Origin: Symsagittifera roscoffensis
Lineage: Eukaryota; Xenacoelomorpha; Acoela; Convolutidae
DNA length: 64,000 nt
Reading direction: 5' to 3'
Assembly: GCF_963678635.1 (NCBI RefSeq)
Contig: NC_087063.1
Span: 46,790,101 to 46,854,100, forward strand
This document shows positions 31,921 through 44,141 of this stretch, one piece after another; positions within the stretch are counted from its first letter, which is position 1, and every line of letters starts with the position of its first letter. The notes under the pieces are model-generated. The model searched no databases. It worked only from the letters and a program-made list of their open reading frames with translations, and was not told where the DNA came from. The position numbers were made by a program, and so were the translations under genes.

Positions 31921-33422
31921 TCAGTGTCCTTCTTGACCTGTCTCTCTCTCGGTTGACCTCGAGAGCTTAGTGATGATTGTCTCGAGAGATCTATTCAGAG
32001 GCTCAAACATCGAAGCATACATCGTCGTGTCCTTTGAGACCGTAGTCAGATCTGGCACCGATCTAACTTGTGGCACAGTAGGCAATCTTGTCTCCGGGGT
32101 GGCATCCGTCTCCGGCGGGACCGGGTTCGTCCAACCTGGACTAGATGGGGCTGCCCTGGGCCGCTCCCTGTTCCTAGATTCGTAATTCGCTCTCGAATTT
32201 AGCTGAGCCCCGGCATAGCTGCCGGCTCCATCTCCATTATTCGCCTGGCGTGAGCGCTCCCTTGGGTTGGAACGCTCCTTCCGATTGCTTCCGTTTAAGA
32301 TCTCGTCAAGCTTCCGCATCATCAGATTCAACAATGGCTCGATCTCTCTTGTCATCCTAGCCTCTCTTTCTTCTGACTCCCTGTTTGCCTGTGCCAAGCT
32401 CTCCGCCAGGCGTTGATCGGTGTTGCGAATCAATTGAGCCTGATCGACTCTCGCCTGCGACATCACGTGTGTCAGTTCATCTTGCAAATTCTCTCGACCC
32501 TGGTGAGCTCTCTCGTCGACTTGATCTATTCTTTTAGTCATGTCCCGTCGCAGTTCTTCCAGGCCTGTCATTACACCAGCATACATGTCACTTATATCGC
32601 CAGCCGCCCCCAATGTCGGGGTTTAGGTCAACTGCGGTTGCAGCCTGGTACTCGATGACGCACCACCTTTTTGCTTGCCCATCGACATCATCAACTTGTC
32701 GAACGTTGAGGATGCTCCCAGGGTTATCCCATCAGACATGGGCCTGGCCGGCGAAGTGGACAACGCCGTCCTGCTCATGTCGTTCCTCGGGCACGGCGTG
32801 AAGTTGATATCCCGTTGGGCTATCTCGGGATGGTCATAACTGGTAGATAGACCTTCAGTTTTTAGTGACGCCATGCGCTCATCTTACAAAGACTTCCAGC
32901 TTTTCTTGGCCTTCGAACCCGTTTGTTCTTCACTCGGGCGTATACTCGACATCATCGCGTTCTTGCTCTGCTTGGCCAGAGATGAGTGGGTATTGGCCGG
33001 ATGTGAATGTTCTTTTTTCCATATATGACTCTTAGTCTCTGATTTGGACATTCCCCTGAACAACACTTCCTCTCGCGGCTCGACCTCGGAACGCTCCGAG
33101 GCCTCCTCCGTCCTTTCGATTTCCTCCCGTTCGAGGTCCTCACCTGGCTCAAAGTCGGGTCGGATGAGCGTTTGTTCCCCTTCGTCGAAGGGGTCCACAA
33201 GGGTGCACTTCGCCCTTGACTGCCATCGAGGTTCTTCTCGCTCCTTAGTCTCATTCCGTTGACTGAAAGATCAGCCTGACCTTTAGTTGATTCATTGCCA
33301 GCAAAAAGTTCGGAAGCGCTGCTAAACCAAGATTGGCTACGCCTAGTTTTAAATTTTCGCGTGATTCCCTTGCTCAGCCTGGATATCTTAGTAGTCGATC
33401 CTAACGAGTCTCTACGCTGCAT
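31921..33422 (-). pseudogene. N-terminal gag region of element C
   Basis: Begins around MQRRDSLGSTTK, a basic, Ser/Arg-rich start. It continues through acidic sequence (EEIERTEEASERSEVEPREE) and reaches a coiled-coil segment (LEELRRDMTKRIDQVDERAH) near 32.5 kb, then an Arg/Pro-rich linker. It has the charge layout of a long gag N-terminus with assembly coiled coil. It lies in more than one frame, and no known domain was recognised beyond the coiled coil. Confidence 0.55.
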
Positions 33423-33911
33423 ATTTTGTAATAAATAGTAATATTCGCACAAATTAATGGCAATGCACACGTACCGCAAATAAATTCAATTCATTTTACT
33501 TAACGCTACCTACTCGACTTCTTCAATTTCAAGAATGCTCCCTAGATCTCTTGGCGGTGATATTAGTGACTCAGCTAAGGTTACACACGGGGCTTGCTTA
33601 GTACTAAGATAATGCTAACTCCACCCAGTTGCCTAGTATAACAATATCACAAAATTTTCACAAGATATAGTCAATACACAAAACACAACTGATAGTTAGA
33701 TAAAAAATATCCTACAGGTGACAGCGACCCTTCGTCAGTATCAATTTTACCACCACACTCGTATCAAATCACTGCTTTGTTAAAATCAAACAATCTTTTG
33801 TAAAAAAAGCAGTGATAATTCAGCAATAGATAAATAAAACTTAGTCTTAAAGAAAAAGACTTCCCTCGATCGGAACACTCCAAAAGAACGAAGCCCATGA
33901 CACAGTCTTCT

Positions 33912-34205
33912 CAAATGAGTGTGTATTTACCTAATACACCCACCGAGGTCTTCTTGTAGGTGTCCTGCGATTGCCCGAGCTGTCCTACTAAGTAGCTCAA
34001 GGCAACCTCTGATCGAAAATCTCCTAATTCTATGAAAAAGCTCCCCCACACCCGTGATTCCCCAAGTGCACGAGAGCAGGGAACAACTTTTCTTCTCAAG
34101 TGAGTGTGTATTTGCCTAATACACTCACCGGGGTCTTTTTTTATGTGTTCCCGGATTGCCCGAGCTTTCCTATTAAGTAGCTCAAGGCAACCACTCAACC
34201 AAAAT
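33912..34205. repeat. Diverged tandem pair, about 187-base period
   Basis: GAGTGTGTATTT(A/G)CCTAATACAC at about 33916 and again at about 34103, each followed by CC.GGTCTT, a block with GATTGCCCGAGCT.TCCTA.TAAGTAGCTCAAGGCAACC. This is two diverged copies of one unit. Confidence 0.7.
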
Positions 34206-34399
34206 AACAATCAAAAAAAATTTTGTTTCGGGTACTTCCGTCACACCCGATCTAGAATCCAAAGTTGATCACGAATCTCCGGGTCAAATGGGTTCCTGTG
34301 ATCCTAACATGCACGCACGTTGGCAGTTGAACTTTTATTCCGATTCTAAATGGATATTCTAGTTGCTCAAATTGCCCCAGAAGTTACCCCTAAATTTTC

Positions 34400-34785
34400 A
34401 GTAAGGAGGGTTGTTAAGAGGCTTAAGTCACTCCTGAGGGTTGTTTCGGAGGGTTGTTAAGACACTTAGCTTACCTCGGAGGGTTTCTTCGGAGGGTACT
34501 TTAATCACCCAAGTTACTTGGGAGGGTCCCCTTAAACTCACTACGGAGGGTCAATCAGAGGCTTAATATGCTCCGGAGGGTTACTTTGGAGGGATCCTTA
34601 AAAAATTTTCGAATATCACTTGGAAGGGTCTCCAAGTAGTCTCAGAAGGTGTCAAAACAAGCTGAATTCTCTGAGGGGTATACTTGTTTTAACTTCCTCG
34701 GAGGGTCTCGTGGAAAACTTCCACTAAGGAGGGTTGCTAAAGGAGCTTAATTGAATCCGGAGGGTTACTTCGGAGGGTTCCCCAA
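34400..34785 (+). repeat. GGAGGGT motif cluster
   Basis: About eleven exact GGAGGGT heptamers plus near matches (GGAAGGGT, GGAGGGA) in under 400 bases, usually preceded by C or TC and followed by T. Intervals are irregular, about 12-60 bases, so this is not a simple tandem repeat. Further single copies occur at about 34864, 35088, 35880, 36963 and 37014. The minus strand, which is the sense strand of B and C, carries ACCCTCC. Confidence 0.75.
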
Positions 34786-34827
34786 AAATCAAGAAAAAGG
34801 GTATAGCGGTATAGCCTCCAAATTTGG

Positions 34828-35352
34828 ACCCGAATTTAGACCCTTAACTCGGAAATTCAAGATCGATGGAGGGTACAATCGGACCGCGCCAATCGTGCCC
34901 CCCACCTCTTAAGTTTTGATGAAATAGTACCCAAACGATACTAAAACTGTTTCAACGATACCCAACAGTCGTTGTGGATGTTGTCCCTGATGCCCATGTT
35001 GAGTGTGGAACACGTCGGTCAGTTTGCCATTCTACCCTCCGGTCACCGGCAAAATCACCATTAACGTGCTTAAATACTCAAATTACACTCGAGGGAGGGT
35101 TATCAACCCGTCACCAAAACACACAATCTTTCTATCAGAAATGATAGAAATCAATTTGAAACAACATCAAATAGGAAGGTCAGATCAGATCTCTTCCGGA
35201 AATAACATATAAACTGTCACTTTTCTTTTTTTTTGTTTTTGGTCTTTTTTGGATTTTTTTACAGTTTTTTGTACTTTTTTGTGTTCAATTAAATTTTTTT
35301 TGGCTTTTTCTTGGTAATACACTATTTTGGTTGGTTTTACGTTTTCTCTATA
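34828..35352. repeat. 525-base direct repeat, copy 1
   Basis: Nearly identical to 36300-36823. It starts ACCCGAATTTAGACCC and ends CGTTTTCTCTATA. It does not begin and end with TG and CA in either orientation and shows no flanking duplication, so it is not an obvious LTR pair. A 69-codon frame inside is repeated with it but has no recognisable domain. Confidence 0.85.
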
Positions 35353-35484
35353 GGAGATTCTACCGCGGTATAGCCTCCAAATGCGGTGTAACTGGCTTAA
35401 AACCAGGTTGGCTGACACGGTCAACCTTTCCAGTGGGATGAAAAGGTGGTCTTATAAACTCTTCTTTTCCGAGATTATCCACCC

Positions 35485-35542
35485 AAAAACGGTTGCAGTC
35501 CGAGAAAATGATCAAAAACGGTTGCAGTCCGAGAAAATGATC
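35485..35542. repeat. Two perfect 29-base tandem copies
   Basis: AAAAACGGTTGCAGTCCGAG plus nine more bases, repeated exactly twice head to tail, with the start of a third. Confidence 0.85.
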
Positions 35543-36299
35543 AAAAATGTGGTATCAAAAATGATCTAAGACATATGGTACCAAAGTTATCCCGATCGGT
35601 TGGCTAGTCTTTGAGAAATCGCCAAAAACGCGTTCGTCAAAATGGCCGCTTTTCACCACCTATATAGGTTCCGAAACACTTTTTCCGCAACTCCTAGTGA
35701 AAGTGGCTAGAAAAAATTGAAACGATCGTATTAGCCCCGTACGGCACTGGAACAATGCAAAAAACCGGACCAAAATTGGTTTGGAAACAAAAATTTGGCC
35801 AATAGCTATCAAATTTGGACCCTCCGATTCCTTCCTTTTCCAATCTTTAAGTTGTTGGCTCTATCAACGGAACTAATCGGAGGGTTACTCAAAAAACTCT
35901 CTGGTAACCGAGCACATTATGCTGGTATACTCCTAACGCAAAAGTTTTTTTTGCTCTAACTCAATCACCAAAACCAATTGACAAAATCCGGAAAATTATC
36001 AAAATTTTGATCGAAAAAAGTTTTTTTTTCTTTAACGTCTACTGAGTCATTTCGCACGGGGTTTCTTTAGTTAGCGGGGCCGAACTACGTAATAAATTGC
36101 TGTATAGAAGCTTTTTGCGGCTCGGAAAAGCTCGGATATCCAAAACTTTGGGGGTCTACAGTTTGGTCGGAAATCAGTAATTTTCGACAAAATTGGGGTG
36201 TTTCTCGGGTCTAAATAGGAGATAAGTAATATATAGTTAGGACAATAATCTAATAGTAGTCGTTAAAGAATATTACTATATCCTCCTTTGCACCAAAAT

Positions 36300-36823
36300 A
36301 CCCGAATTTAGACCCTTAACTCGGAAATTCAAGATCGATGGAGGGTACAATCGGACCGCGCCAATCGTGCCCCCCACCTCTTAAGTTTTGATGAAATAGT
36401 ACCCAAACGATACTAAAACTGTTTCAACGATACCCAACAGTCGTTGTGGATGTTGTCCCTGATGCCCATGTTGAGTGTGGAACACGTCGGTCAGTTTGCC
36501 ATTCTACCCTCCGGTCACCGGCAAAATCACCATTAACGTGCTTAAATACTCAAATTACACTCGAGGGAGGGATATCAACCCGTCACCAAAACACACAATC
36601 TTTCTATCAGAAATGATAGAAATCAATTTGAAACAACATCAAATAGGAAGGTCAGATCAGATCTCTTCCGGAAATAACATATAAACTGTCACTTTACTTT
36701 TTTTTGTTTTTGGTCTTTTTTGGATTTTTTTACTGTTTTTTGTACTTTTTTGTGTTCAATTAAATTTTTTTTGGCTTTTTCTTGGTAATACACTATTTTG
36801 GTTGGTTTTACGTTTTCTCTATA
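36300..36823. repeat. 525-base direct repeat, copy 2
   Basis: Second copy of 34828-35352, 1472 bases downstream, with only a few differences. The 947 bases between the copies are single-copy here. Confidence 0.85.
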
Positions 36824-37094
36824 ATTGTTTTTGGTCCCAGGATCTTGGGACAAGCGGGCTCGTGACTTCCCACCTAACCCTCCGGCCCCCGGAATTTTCC
36901 GTATTAACTAAGCTAAAAAGCTAAATAGTACTAGGCGGAGGGTACGTACCTTCCCCCTAGTACATCAAAGGTCACTAAGGCCTCTAACTCGGGCATACGC
37001 CAGGAGCGGAGGGTTTGTCGCAGAAATGTTTGCTGATCATGATGGTCTCATGCCTTTAACAGGCCCACCCAGGAGCGCCATAAAAACGTCTATG

Positions 37095-37838
37095 TAACAT
37101 TCGCCCAAATACTACACAGCGACGGAGCGTAGAAAAAGTACCTATTAACGACTGGCAGGTGTCAGTTACCTTAATTCTACTCGTTTTTCACCGTCTCGAC
37201 CTTGCCAGTTGATTTTCTGGTCTGCTTAGGGCTAAGTAAAAAGTTACTATTTTTAGGCCATCAGTCAAATGACTTTTGATCAGCTTTCGTTACATGCGAA
37301 CACAACCACATAGATGGGTCTCGGATCCTCAAACTACATGATTGCTATTAAAAACAAGGCTCGAATACCCTATTTCAATATGTTTTTGGTGACAGTTCTA
37401 TATTAAATCCATTGGAGATGGATTGACCCTTTTCTCTTTCTAGCTACTCATATTCTAATGTAACATTCGCCCGAAAGTACATATCGACGGAAAAAAAGCT
37501 AGGTTCTAAGACGACTGGCCAACGTTTGAACAGAGCTCTACATGCTTTTCACCGTCTCTACCAAAGCCAGTTCTTTTGGTGGTCTTTCTAAAATCGGGTC
37601 GACAAAAATATCACTGTTCTCCGGCTTCGACCAGAACGCTCAAATTAACTTGTTTACATGCAAAATTAATGAGCTCATGGCTGGGTCTCAGTATCTCTAG
37701 ACCACGAGGTCACTCCTAAAAACAGGGCTACTACTATTTGTTTTATTACTTTTGTTTTTGTTCAGTAGATAAAAATCATCATCTCCGTCGAAGATGGATC
37801 AACCCTTTCCCCCAACTCCTAGCTTCTCATCGTCGTAA
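37095..37838. repeat. Diverged tandem pair, about 365-base period
   Basis: Both units begin GTAACATTCGCCC (about 37095 and 37461). They share CGACGG, ACGACTGGC, TTTTTCACCGTCTC, TGGGTCTC and GATGGAT.(A/G)ACCCTTT in the same order. Identity is low, roughly 60-65%, so the duplication is old. Confidence 0.65.
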
Positions 37839-38019
37839 AATGAATTCAGATGTTAAATAAATTCAATTCGAGACATAACCGGGAAGCTAAAACTTTATAT
37901 AAAAACATATTCAGTTCAAATCCCGAGACCCCTTCGGATTCCTGAATCCGGGAAAATAACGCCCTTATCTTCTTTCCGGAAGGCTGTTTTTCTACACTTC
38001 ACCGTTGTTGTGAACGGCC

Positions 38020-38051
38020 TTGCAACGATTGTAGCGACACAATCGTTGCAA
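38020..38051. repeat. Perfect 13-bp hairpin
   Basis: TTGCAACGATTGT, six bases AGCGAC, then ACAATCGTTGCAA. It is a perfect stem in an otherwise unremarkable stretch and could mark a protein-binding palindrome or an RNA structure in the element's untranslated region. Confidence 0.7.
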
Positions 38052-39149
38052 CTCGGAGCGGTCTCTGCTAACTCAGCTTTTTCTTCTATTCTGATCTTCG
38101 ATTTTCTCGTAGTTATCTTCGTCGCAACTATTGTTTTTCTGATTTTTTTCTAGTTTTCTTCCAAAATGGCGGTTTCTGCCGTTTCTCAGAAGTGCGACTT
38201 CTCAGTTCGAGTTTTTAAAATTTCAAATTATCAGAATTTCTTGACATTCACCGTTTGACTAATCGTCCCAATAACGTCACTAATCTCTCAAAACTATCAA
38301 TTCGGAAGGTTAGCTGCTAACTATTCGAAATCGCCGAACCTGCATTTTTGTCCATTCAGGTCGAATGTCACATACTCCCCGGACAGCCCGGTCAATCAAT
38401 GTCCCCATTAAATCTCGCAATGTTCGTAAAATTGGTACAGTGTCATCGAAGAGAATTTACAAAATGCACGAAATTACTTTTATCCACGTCATATCGACTC
38501 ACTGCAGAATATAAATGGCATCATACTACACTACTATAGCCTTCCAAATTTTTTCACTTATCTGCACTTTAGAGGACGTGACTTAAGATAAAACATTTTT
38601 TCTGACTTCCAATGTCAATGCCCTGATTTAAAACTTTTTCTCCTAGGTTTTAAAAGATGTTAGTTTGCAGGACAGTCCTGCCAACCAACTAGCTAAAATT
38701 ATCCTACTATGCTTCTTCCCTTCGAAAATTTTAGTTGTTATTGGTCCTGAATATTAAAATTAAGGAACTCTGTGGTTAGAAAGAACAATGAAACAATCTC
38801 CCTCTTCAAGAGATTATCCCAGTCTTTCGTGTCACCACAAAATGATCAGTCTACCTAGTTGATTAAAAACAGTCATGCAGGCTGGAATATTTAAATATAC
38901 TCTTTGCTCAAGCCTTTCTAAAAAATGAGTAAGTGTCTCTAAAGCCACTAACTCAAAACAAAACACAAATTTATAAATGCAACAAATTTTTTAATGCTCA
39001 ACACTCAACTAATTGTTTCAGTTTTCAATTACAACTTGGTTGCTTAGTTTCTCACTTGAGTTTTGTCACACACATAAAACAATTCTGAGTTTTAACTTCT
39101 AAATTCTTCTAATTTTCTTTCTTTTTGCATCTTGCTTTCCGGCCGTTTG

Positions 39150-42100
39150 TCAATGATCTATCTCCTCCTCCTGCCACATTGACTCGGCATTTTCAGTTTC
39201 TGTGTCTTGCAACACATCGTTAGCTATTCTGACGCTGCTGGAAGCAGTCCTCCAACACTTCTGCTCTTCTACCCTTTGTTTAAAACAAGGTAGGGGATCT
39301 ATATTAGATTCTCTGTTTCTGAGGAAGCTATTGTGAAGGCACAACGTCACGTTTCTCTCCATATCTTGATTCAACATCTCTTCTTTCTCTCTTCCATCAC
39401 GTTCACTTGTCCTGGAAATTCTCTTCACAGTGGTGGTCACTGCATTCCGTTGAGTCACGAAAGCTCGCTTGAAAGCTCCTGCCCCAATGTCCAGCTGATA
39501 CACACTGTACAATCTGCCGTGCATCGACATATGCTTCTTGGCATACTCGTACAACCATGCAGTCAAGTTGGCTCTAAACCATGGCACCAGTCGTCTCCTT
39601 GCCCATATCTTTTTCACTTCCATCGGAATGTTTAGAATCTTGCACATTGTCTCAAAAAGATGTAAATCTTTTAGACAATCCAATTTCTTCAATTTTTCTC
39701 TCGTCAGTGCCTCCTGTCTTTTGTTCTCCTTCACATGAGCTTCCAGTCATCGTATCGCCATCATAACTCCCACTTTCACTATTGTTATGGGCCGTGATGA
39801 GTCTGGTAAACCCATGGAGAGCAGCTCACCAGAGTCCCAGATCAACACCATGTTACTACGTTCGGGGTACCACCATGTTTGCTGCAAGCAATGACAAGGA
39901 AACTCGTCATGTGTCAGCATGATGCTCCTCCAGTTACGCTTTCCCGAAGCTTCCAGTAGTGGTTCCACTTCAATCATCACTCGGTGGACTTCATCATTTT
40001 CATCTACTGTATTGTAATCCGTAACGATTGATCCTCTCTGTTTTTGTCTTTCAAAGTCACTGAAGTTCCCACTGACGTAATCCTAGAACTTCTTTCCCAG
40101 TATCGATTCCAACTCCTCCTTAGTTCTCTCCGGGACTGCCGAGAATATTCTGCACAGTAATGCATAAGACTTTTCCGACATTCTTGCTAGTCTCACACAC
40201 TTTGGCACTGAGAAGGCTTGATACACGATCGTTCTCGAACTTTTTACATCCACAGCTACGAAATGCACTGGGTATCTGCTCTTGCACATTGGAGCTAATA
40301 ACGATCCCACCAAATATCGCGCTCCCGATAGTCTGCGATAAGTTTCACTGTGCCTGATGTTCATTTCCGCCTCGATCGCTTCCCTCCATTTTCCTATGTG
40401 CTTTTGCTCAGTTTGCAAAACTCCTGGGAACACTTCTACACTGACGGCCGTGACCATCTCATGTTTCTGTTCCAGATTCAATAGTGACTCTAAAGAACCA
40501 TACATACTGTAGAATCCTAGTGCAGTCACTAGATTCACCTCGGTTCTCCATGACAACCTGCGATCAATTCCGTTTCCGTTCTTGCTTTCATCACAATGTT
40601 CCCAAACAATATTGTCAACTGCTTGTGTTGTTTCTCCAGGGTTTTCACGCAATCCAGACTTCCACAAATGTGACCTTCCAGTCCACAGACTTCTGCCAGA
40701 CAGCTACCAGGTTTAACCCAGTCTTCTGGTCCCCAGCCACGCAACTCCACTTTGTCTTCCCCGTTGCTCTTAGAGGCTGTTGTCATCACATTATATATGA
40801 TATTAGCATCACGCAGGTTACAGTCCGCATTTAGTTCCCTCTGCACATCTTGTGTTGCAAGTATTATTGAATCAGCATTGGGACTAGGACACCACGATGG
40901 TCTCATCATTTCCCACACTATCATCAAGCTCGTTCTCAGTAATTCATCTGAGAATCCCAATCCAAACTCCACTCGTTTGTCGGATTCTGACACGGAAGGT
41001 GCAGCCACCTTTTCTTCTAAGACTATTCCCAGCTTGGTCTGCGGATTAGCAGCGCTTTTAATCGTTGCAATTCTCGACGTCCAGAACCTCAGCAACACTG
41101 CTTGCTCGTAATCAAGTAACCGCGTATGTTTTCACTGAGAAACGGGTTGTACGCTATCCCTATGACTCCGGACACGTAACTGTATGAAATCTTTCTGATC
41201 GGTCCACAGTATTCATTGGATTTCGGTAGTGCTCCCATAAAATTCTTAGTGAGCCTCAGCTCCTTGTTTGAGAATCTCCTGATTTCATCTATTTTCCTCA
41301 TGGGTTCTAGTTCTACAGACTCTTTCATGTTCACCCTCATTGGTTTGCTTTGATGTATATCCAGCAGTGCTAGCAAGAGTAAGGGTTTCGCTCGTTCATC
41401 ACCTTCTCTCAATATCTTGACACAAGTATTCAATGCTGGCACTGAAATTTGCTCTATCATGAAACGGATGAAACAGAGAGCGTGTCTTTACTTCGCGCAG
41501 GCTACTGCCATTCCCTCTTGGATTATCAGATCTCTCATGCTCGTCATCAGGAAGACCTTTTCTTTTTTCGATCTCTTCCTTTCTTCTGAATCATATTCCT
41601 CGCGAGTCAGTCCGATCATGCACCAGGCAAACCTCAGTTGTAGTTCAGTCCTCACGTAGGGTATTGCTATCAGAGCGTGTATCCTCGGCGTAGTCCAGAT
41701 CTCTTCTTCAAAGTACCGTAACTCTACAGTTTTCCATGGAAGGCTCACCACTTGCGCGATCGTTTCTGCCTGCATCTCAGACGACGCTAGCGTCCCGTAT
41801 GCTTTCTGCTTGAGAGTGGTGCCTCGCATCATTGTCGCCAGATAACCTTCCATGGCACTCTTGTCTTCCAGAGCCATTAAATGTCCTCTGGCCGAGTTTC
41901 GGTACTCCAGCATCTCCATGTATCCACCGGCGGTTTCATCTATTGATACAGTCTCCGACAGTTTCAGCCGGTTATATCCCACTGGGACCAGTTGTCCTAC
42001 GACACTTTCCTTCCCGTGGTTTATGGGAGACGGTTTAAAGTGTTTCATGGTACTCTCTCCACATTGGCTGAGTATTTTTATTTCCAATGTCGCTCTAGTC

Positions 42101-44047
42101 AGAGTGCAGTCACTCCGTTTGGATTTATAACCCGTTGATTTTATTCCTGCCATGAGAATGGGCAGCACCATTGCTACATCCGTTAACATTCTGTCTGTGC
42201 CAGGCAATCGATCATCACCTTGTCCCAAATCCATGACTTCTCGACTCGTTTCTTTTTTTGCTGAGTTGACAGCTTTTATCGATATTTCCGAATCCACCTT
42301 CGTCTTTGCCGCTCTCCTCGGTATCATTTTGCTGCCTAGTTGCATCTTCATCTCATTGATCTTATCAATCATCAATTTCGATCGCATCGTTCCTTTCCTG
42401 GTTCTCGACCGATATACCACTTCTCCTTTATCCTCTTGCGGTGTCATCTTGATAGGAGAGTTTGCTTCACTTTCGTCAGTGGCTGAGTCGATCAACAACT
42501 CACTCAATCTCCCTTCACACTCGTCGAGTTTGTCAAGGACTTTCCGCATCAGTGGTCGGTTGAGACCTACTTTCAAAATGGACTGGGTTCCGTAGCTCTG
42601 AACTACTATCCAGACTTCTTTCCTGAAGGCCACTCTGTCCAATCTATATCCCGTCCTATTTTCATGGTCTCGGTGATGTACCTCCCACTCTTATCGGGCA
42701 ACGTTCCCAAGAAGGGTACTCTGGCAGCGCATTCTATCCTTCTTCTCCTTGGTGATTCCATGAGGAGTCTTTGTTCATTGTCTTTAGAATTGCCCGGAGA
42801 GCTGCTCTCTAGCAAATTCCATTTGATTTCTGCAAAAGCTGACGGAGGCTCCAGTGTCGAAGTACCTTCGATTGCTGGTTCAGTAGCTTGTAACGTATGC
42901 GCGTTGTTTTCAAAGTCACTGAGGAAATTGAAATCCAAGCTGGATACTTCTCCTGTCGATGCCTTGTCGTCTTCCTTCTCAACTTGATATGGATCCTTTT
43001 GCATGGGTTCCTCCAATCGACGGCTTCCTCCCTGCCCATCATCTCCTTCTGATGTATCTTTCGAATTTGAGGGTCCTTGCTTTTCAGTCTTGGCCCCTTC
43101 CGGAAATTTCGGTATGATTAGTCTGCCAGCAGATTTATCTTCCTCTTCTCCATGGACCGATTTGATCTCCTCATAGCCGAAGGGTGCCAGGAAGGTTCTC
43201 GTCTGCAGCGTTCCTCCCACTGTTTCACTCTAGTCAAAATCAGGGAGGCCTCAGGAATTTCAGCTCTGCCTCTCATTCTCATAGGCGCCAAATTCATTTC
43301 TGCCCATTCCGTGTCAAACGATCCAGGCTTCGGAGTCGCGGTATTGCCTATGCGCCTCCTCGTGGCTTGATCCGTATAAGCAAATCGCGTATACTGTAAC
43401 ACTGCGGCATTCCTGCCCACAAAACACGGATTCATCGTTTCCGAGAATTTCGCTACCCTCCTTTCATTGGTCTCAAACGCTCTCAATCTAGGAGTCTGTA
43501 TTACGGAGAATGCTCCGAGCAACATTCTTCTTATCAGAGGGAACTCAGGGATTTCCTCTGGCAGTTTCTCATAATCATCCCAGTCTTTCGTCTCTTCTCT
43601 CACCTTGTGGTATGCCGCAGTGAGACGAGGAATCCTGGTGACCTCACCATTTGTTTTGTCGTAGGACCTTAGATGCCAGAGCTTCGGAAATACCTCAAAA
43701 TGCCCTCTCTCTACTTCTCCCATACGATCACGGAAGTGATCGTCAAAGTTGACGACCTTCATTTCTGGCTCTGCTATCTTTCCAAAATAGATCTTTCTCA
43801 TGAGTTCTCGCAAAACATGCTGCTCACACCAGTTCAGCAAACTCCCGTCCACTGCTGATATGAGGTTCAGATGCAGCACCGACCTGCTGTACGCTTCCAC
43901 CTTAATATCAGGGAATGCAAACGTGACTGCTGGTCCATAGATCACTGTCACAAACTCCGTGGCTCTTTTGATCAACGCCAAGGGTTCGGTCCTCATAGCT
44001 AAACTTAGATCAGTTAGTAGGGGCATGCCCCAGACATGTCGTCTCAC
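39150..44047 (-). pseudogene. Element B downstream ORF block, distal part (function unknown)
   Basis: A run of minus-strand coding-like segments with balanced codon use and few low-complexity stretches. Recognisable features are limited. A region near 43.1-44.0 kb contains conserved-looking WCEQHVLRELMRKIYFGK and DHFRDRMGEVERGHFEVFPKLW. An acidic/basic linker lies near 42.6-43.1 kb, and a long mixed region follows to 39.15 kb with scattered Cys. No membrane anchor, signal peptide, capsid or enzyme motif was recognised. It probably represents the C-terminal part of one very large protein. It has roughly ten breaks. Confidence 0.5.
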
Positions 44048-44141
44048 GTCCTCCTCCCTCTCAATCGTCTCATCCTCTCCTGTTCCAACGCGATTCTGAT
44101 GCAGGAGGTACTAGATAAGAGTATGACTCAGATCTCTTATC

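Larger units (their letters stand above)
29761..33479 (-). mobile_element. Element C: gag and protease half of a second Ty3/Gypsy element (broken)
   Basis: A higher-GC block reading right to left: gag N-terminus, coiled coil, capsid, two zinc knuckles, protease, then a short protease-distal stretch. It ends where element A2 begins. The protease-distal part has RNLNELS and QVCLVPN, clearly related to RNLSSLS and QVCLVPN in element B, but at roughly 60% residue identity, so C is a related lineage and not the same copy. No RT or integrase of C is in the window. It has several breaks. Confidence 0.8.
33480..39149. other. Non-coding, repeat-rich block between elements B and C (LTR/UTR territory)
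   Basis: About 5.7 kb without a convincing gene on either strand. It lies between the 3' end of element B's last frame and the gag start of element C, so it should contain B's 3' LTR and C's 5' LTR or a shared one, but clear LTR ends, a primer site or a polypurine tract could not be assigned. It holds several local duplications and a G-rich motif cluster, listed separately. Confidence 0.5.

Noticed and set aside
31970-33262. Plus-strand frames of about 70 codons opposite element C gag
   Set aside because: They are antisense to the gag with clear coiled-coil and zinc-knuckle sequence, and have Ser/Arg-rich shadow composition.
34828-36823. 525-base direct repeats considered as the LTR pair of element B or C
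   Set aside because: No TG/CA ends, no primer binding site next to them, no target duplication, and they do not enclose coding sequence.
41832-42595. Plus-strand frames up to 147 codons opposite the element B distal block
   Set aside because: Ser/Pro/Leu-rich antisense frames in GC-balanced sequence; the minus strand carries longer and more protein-like frames.
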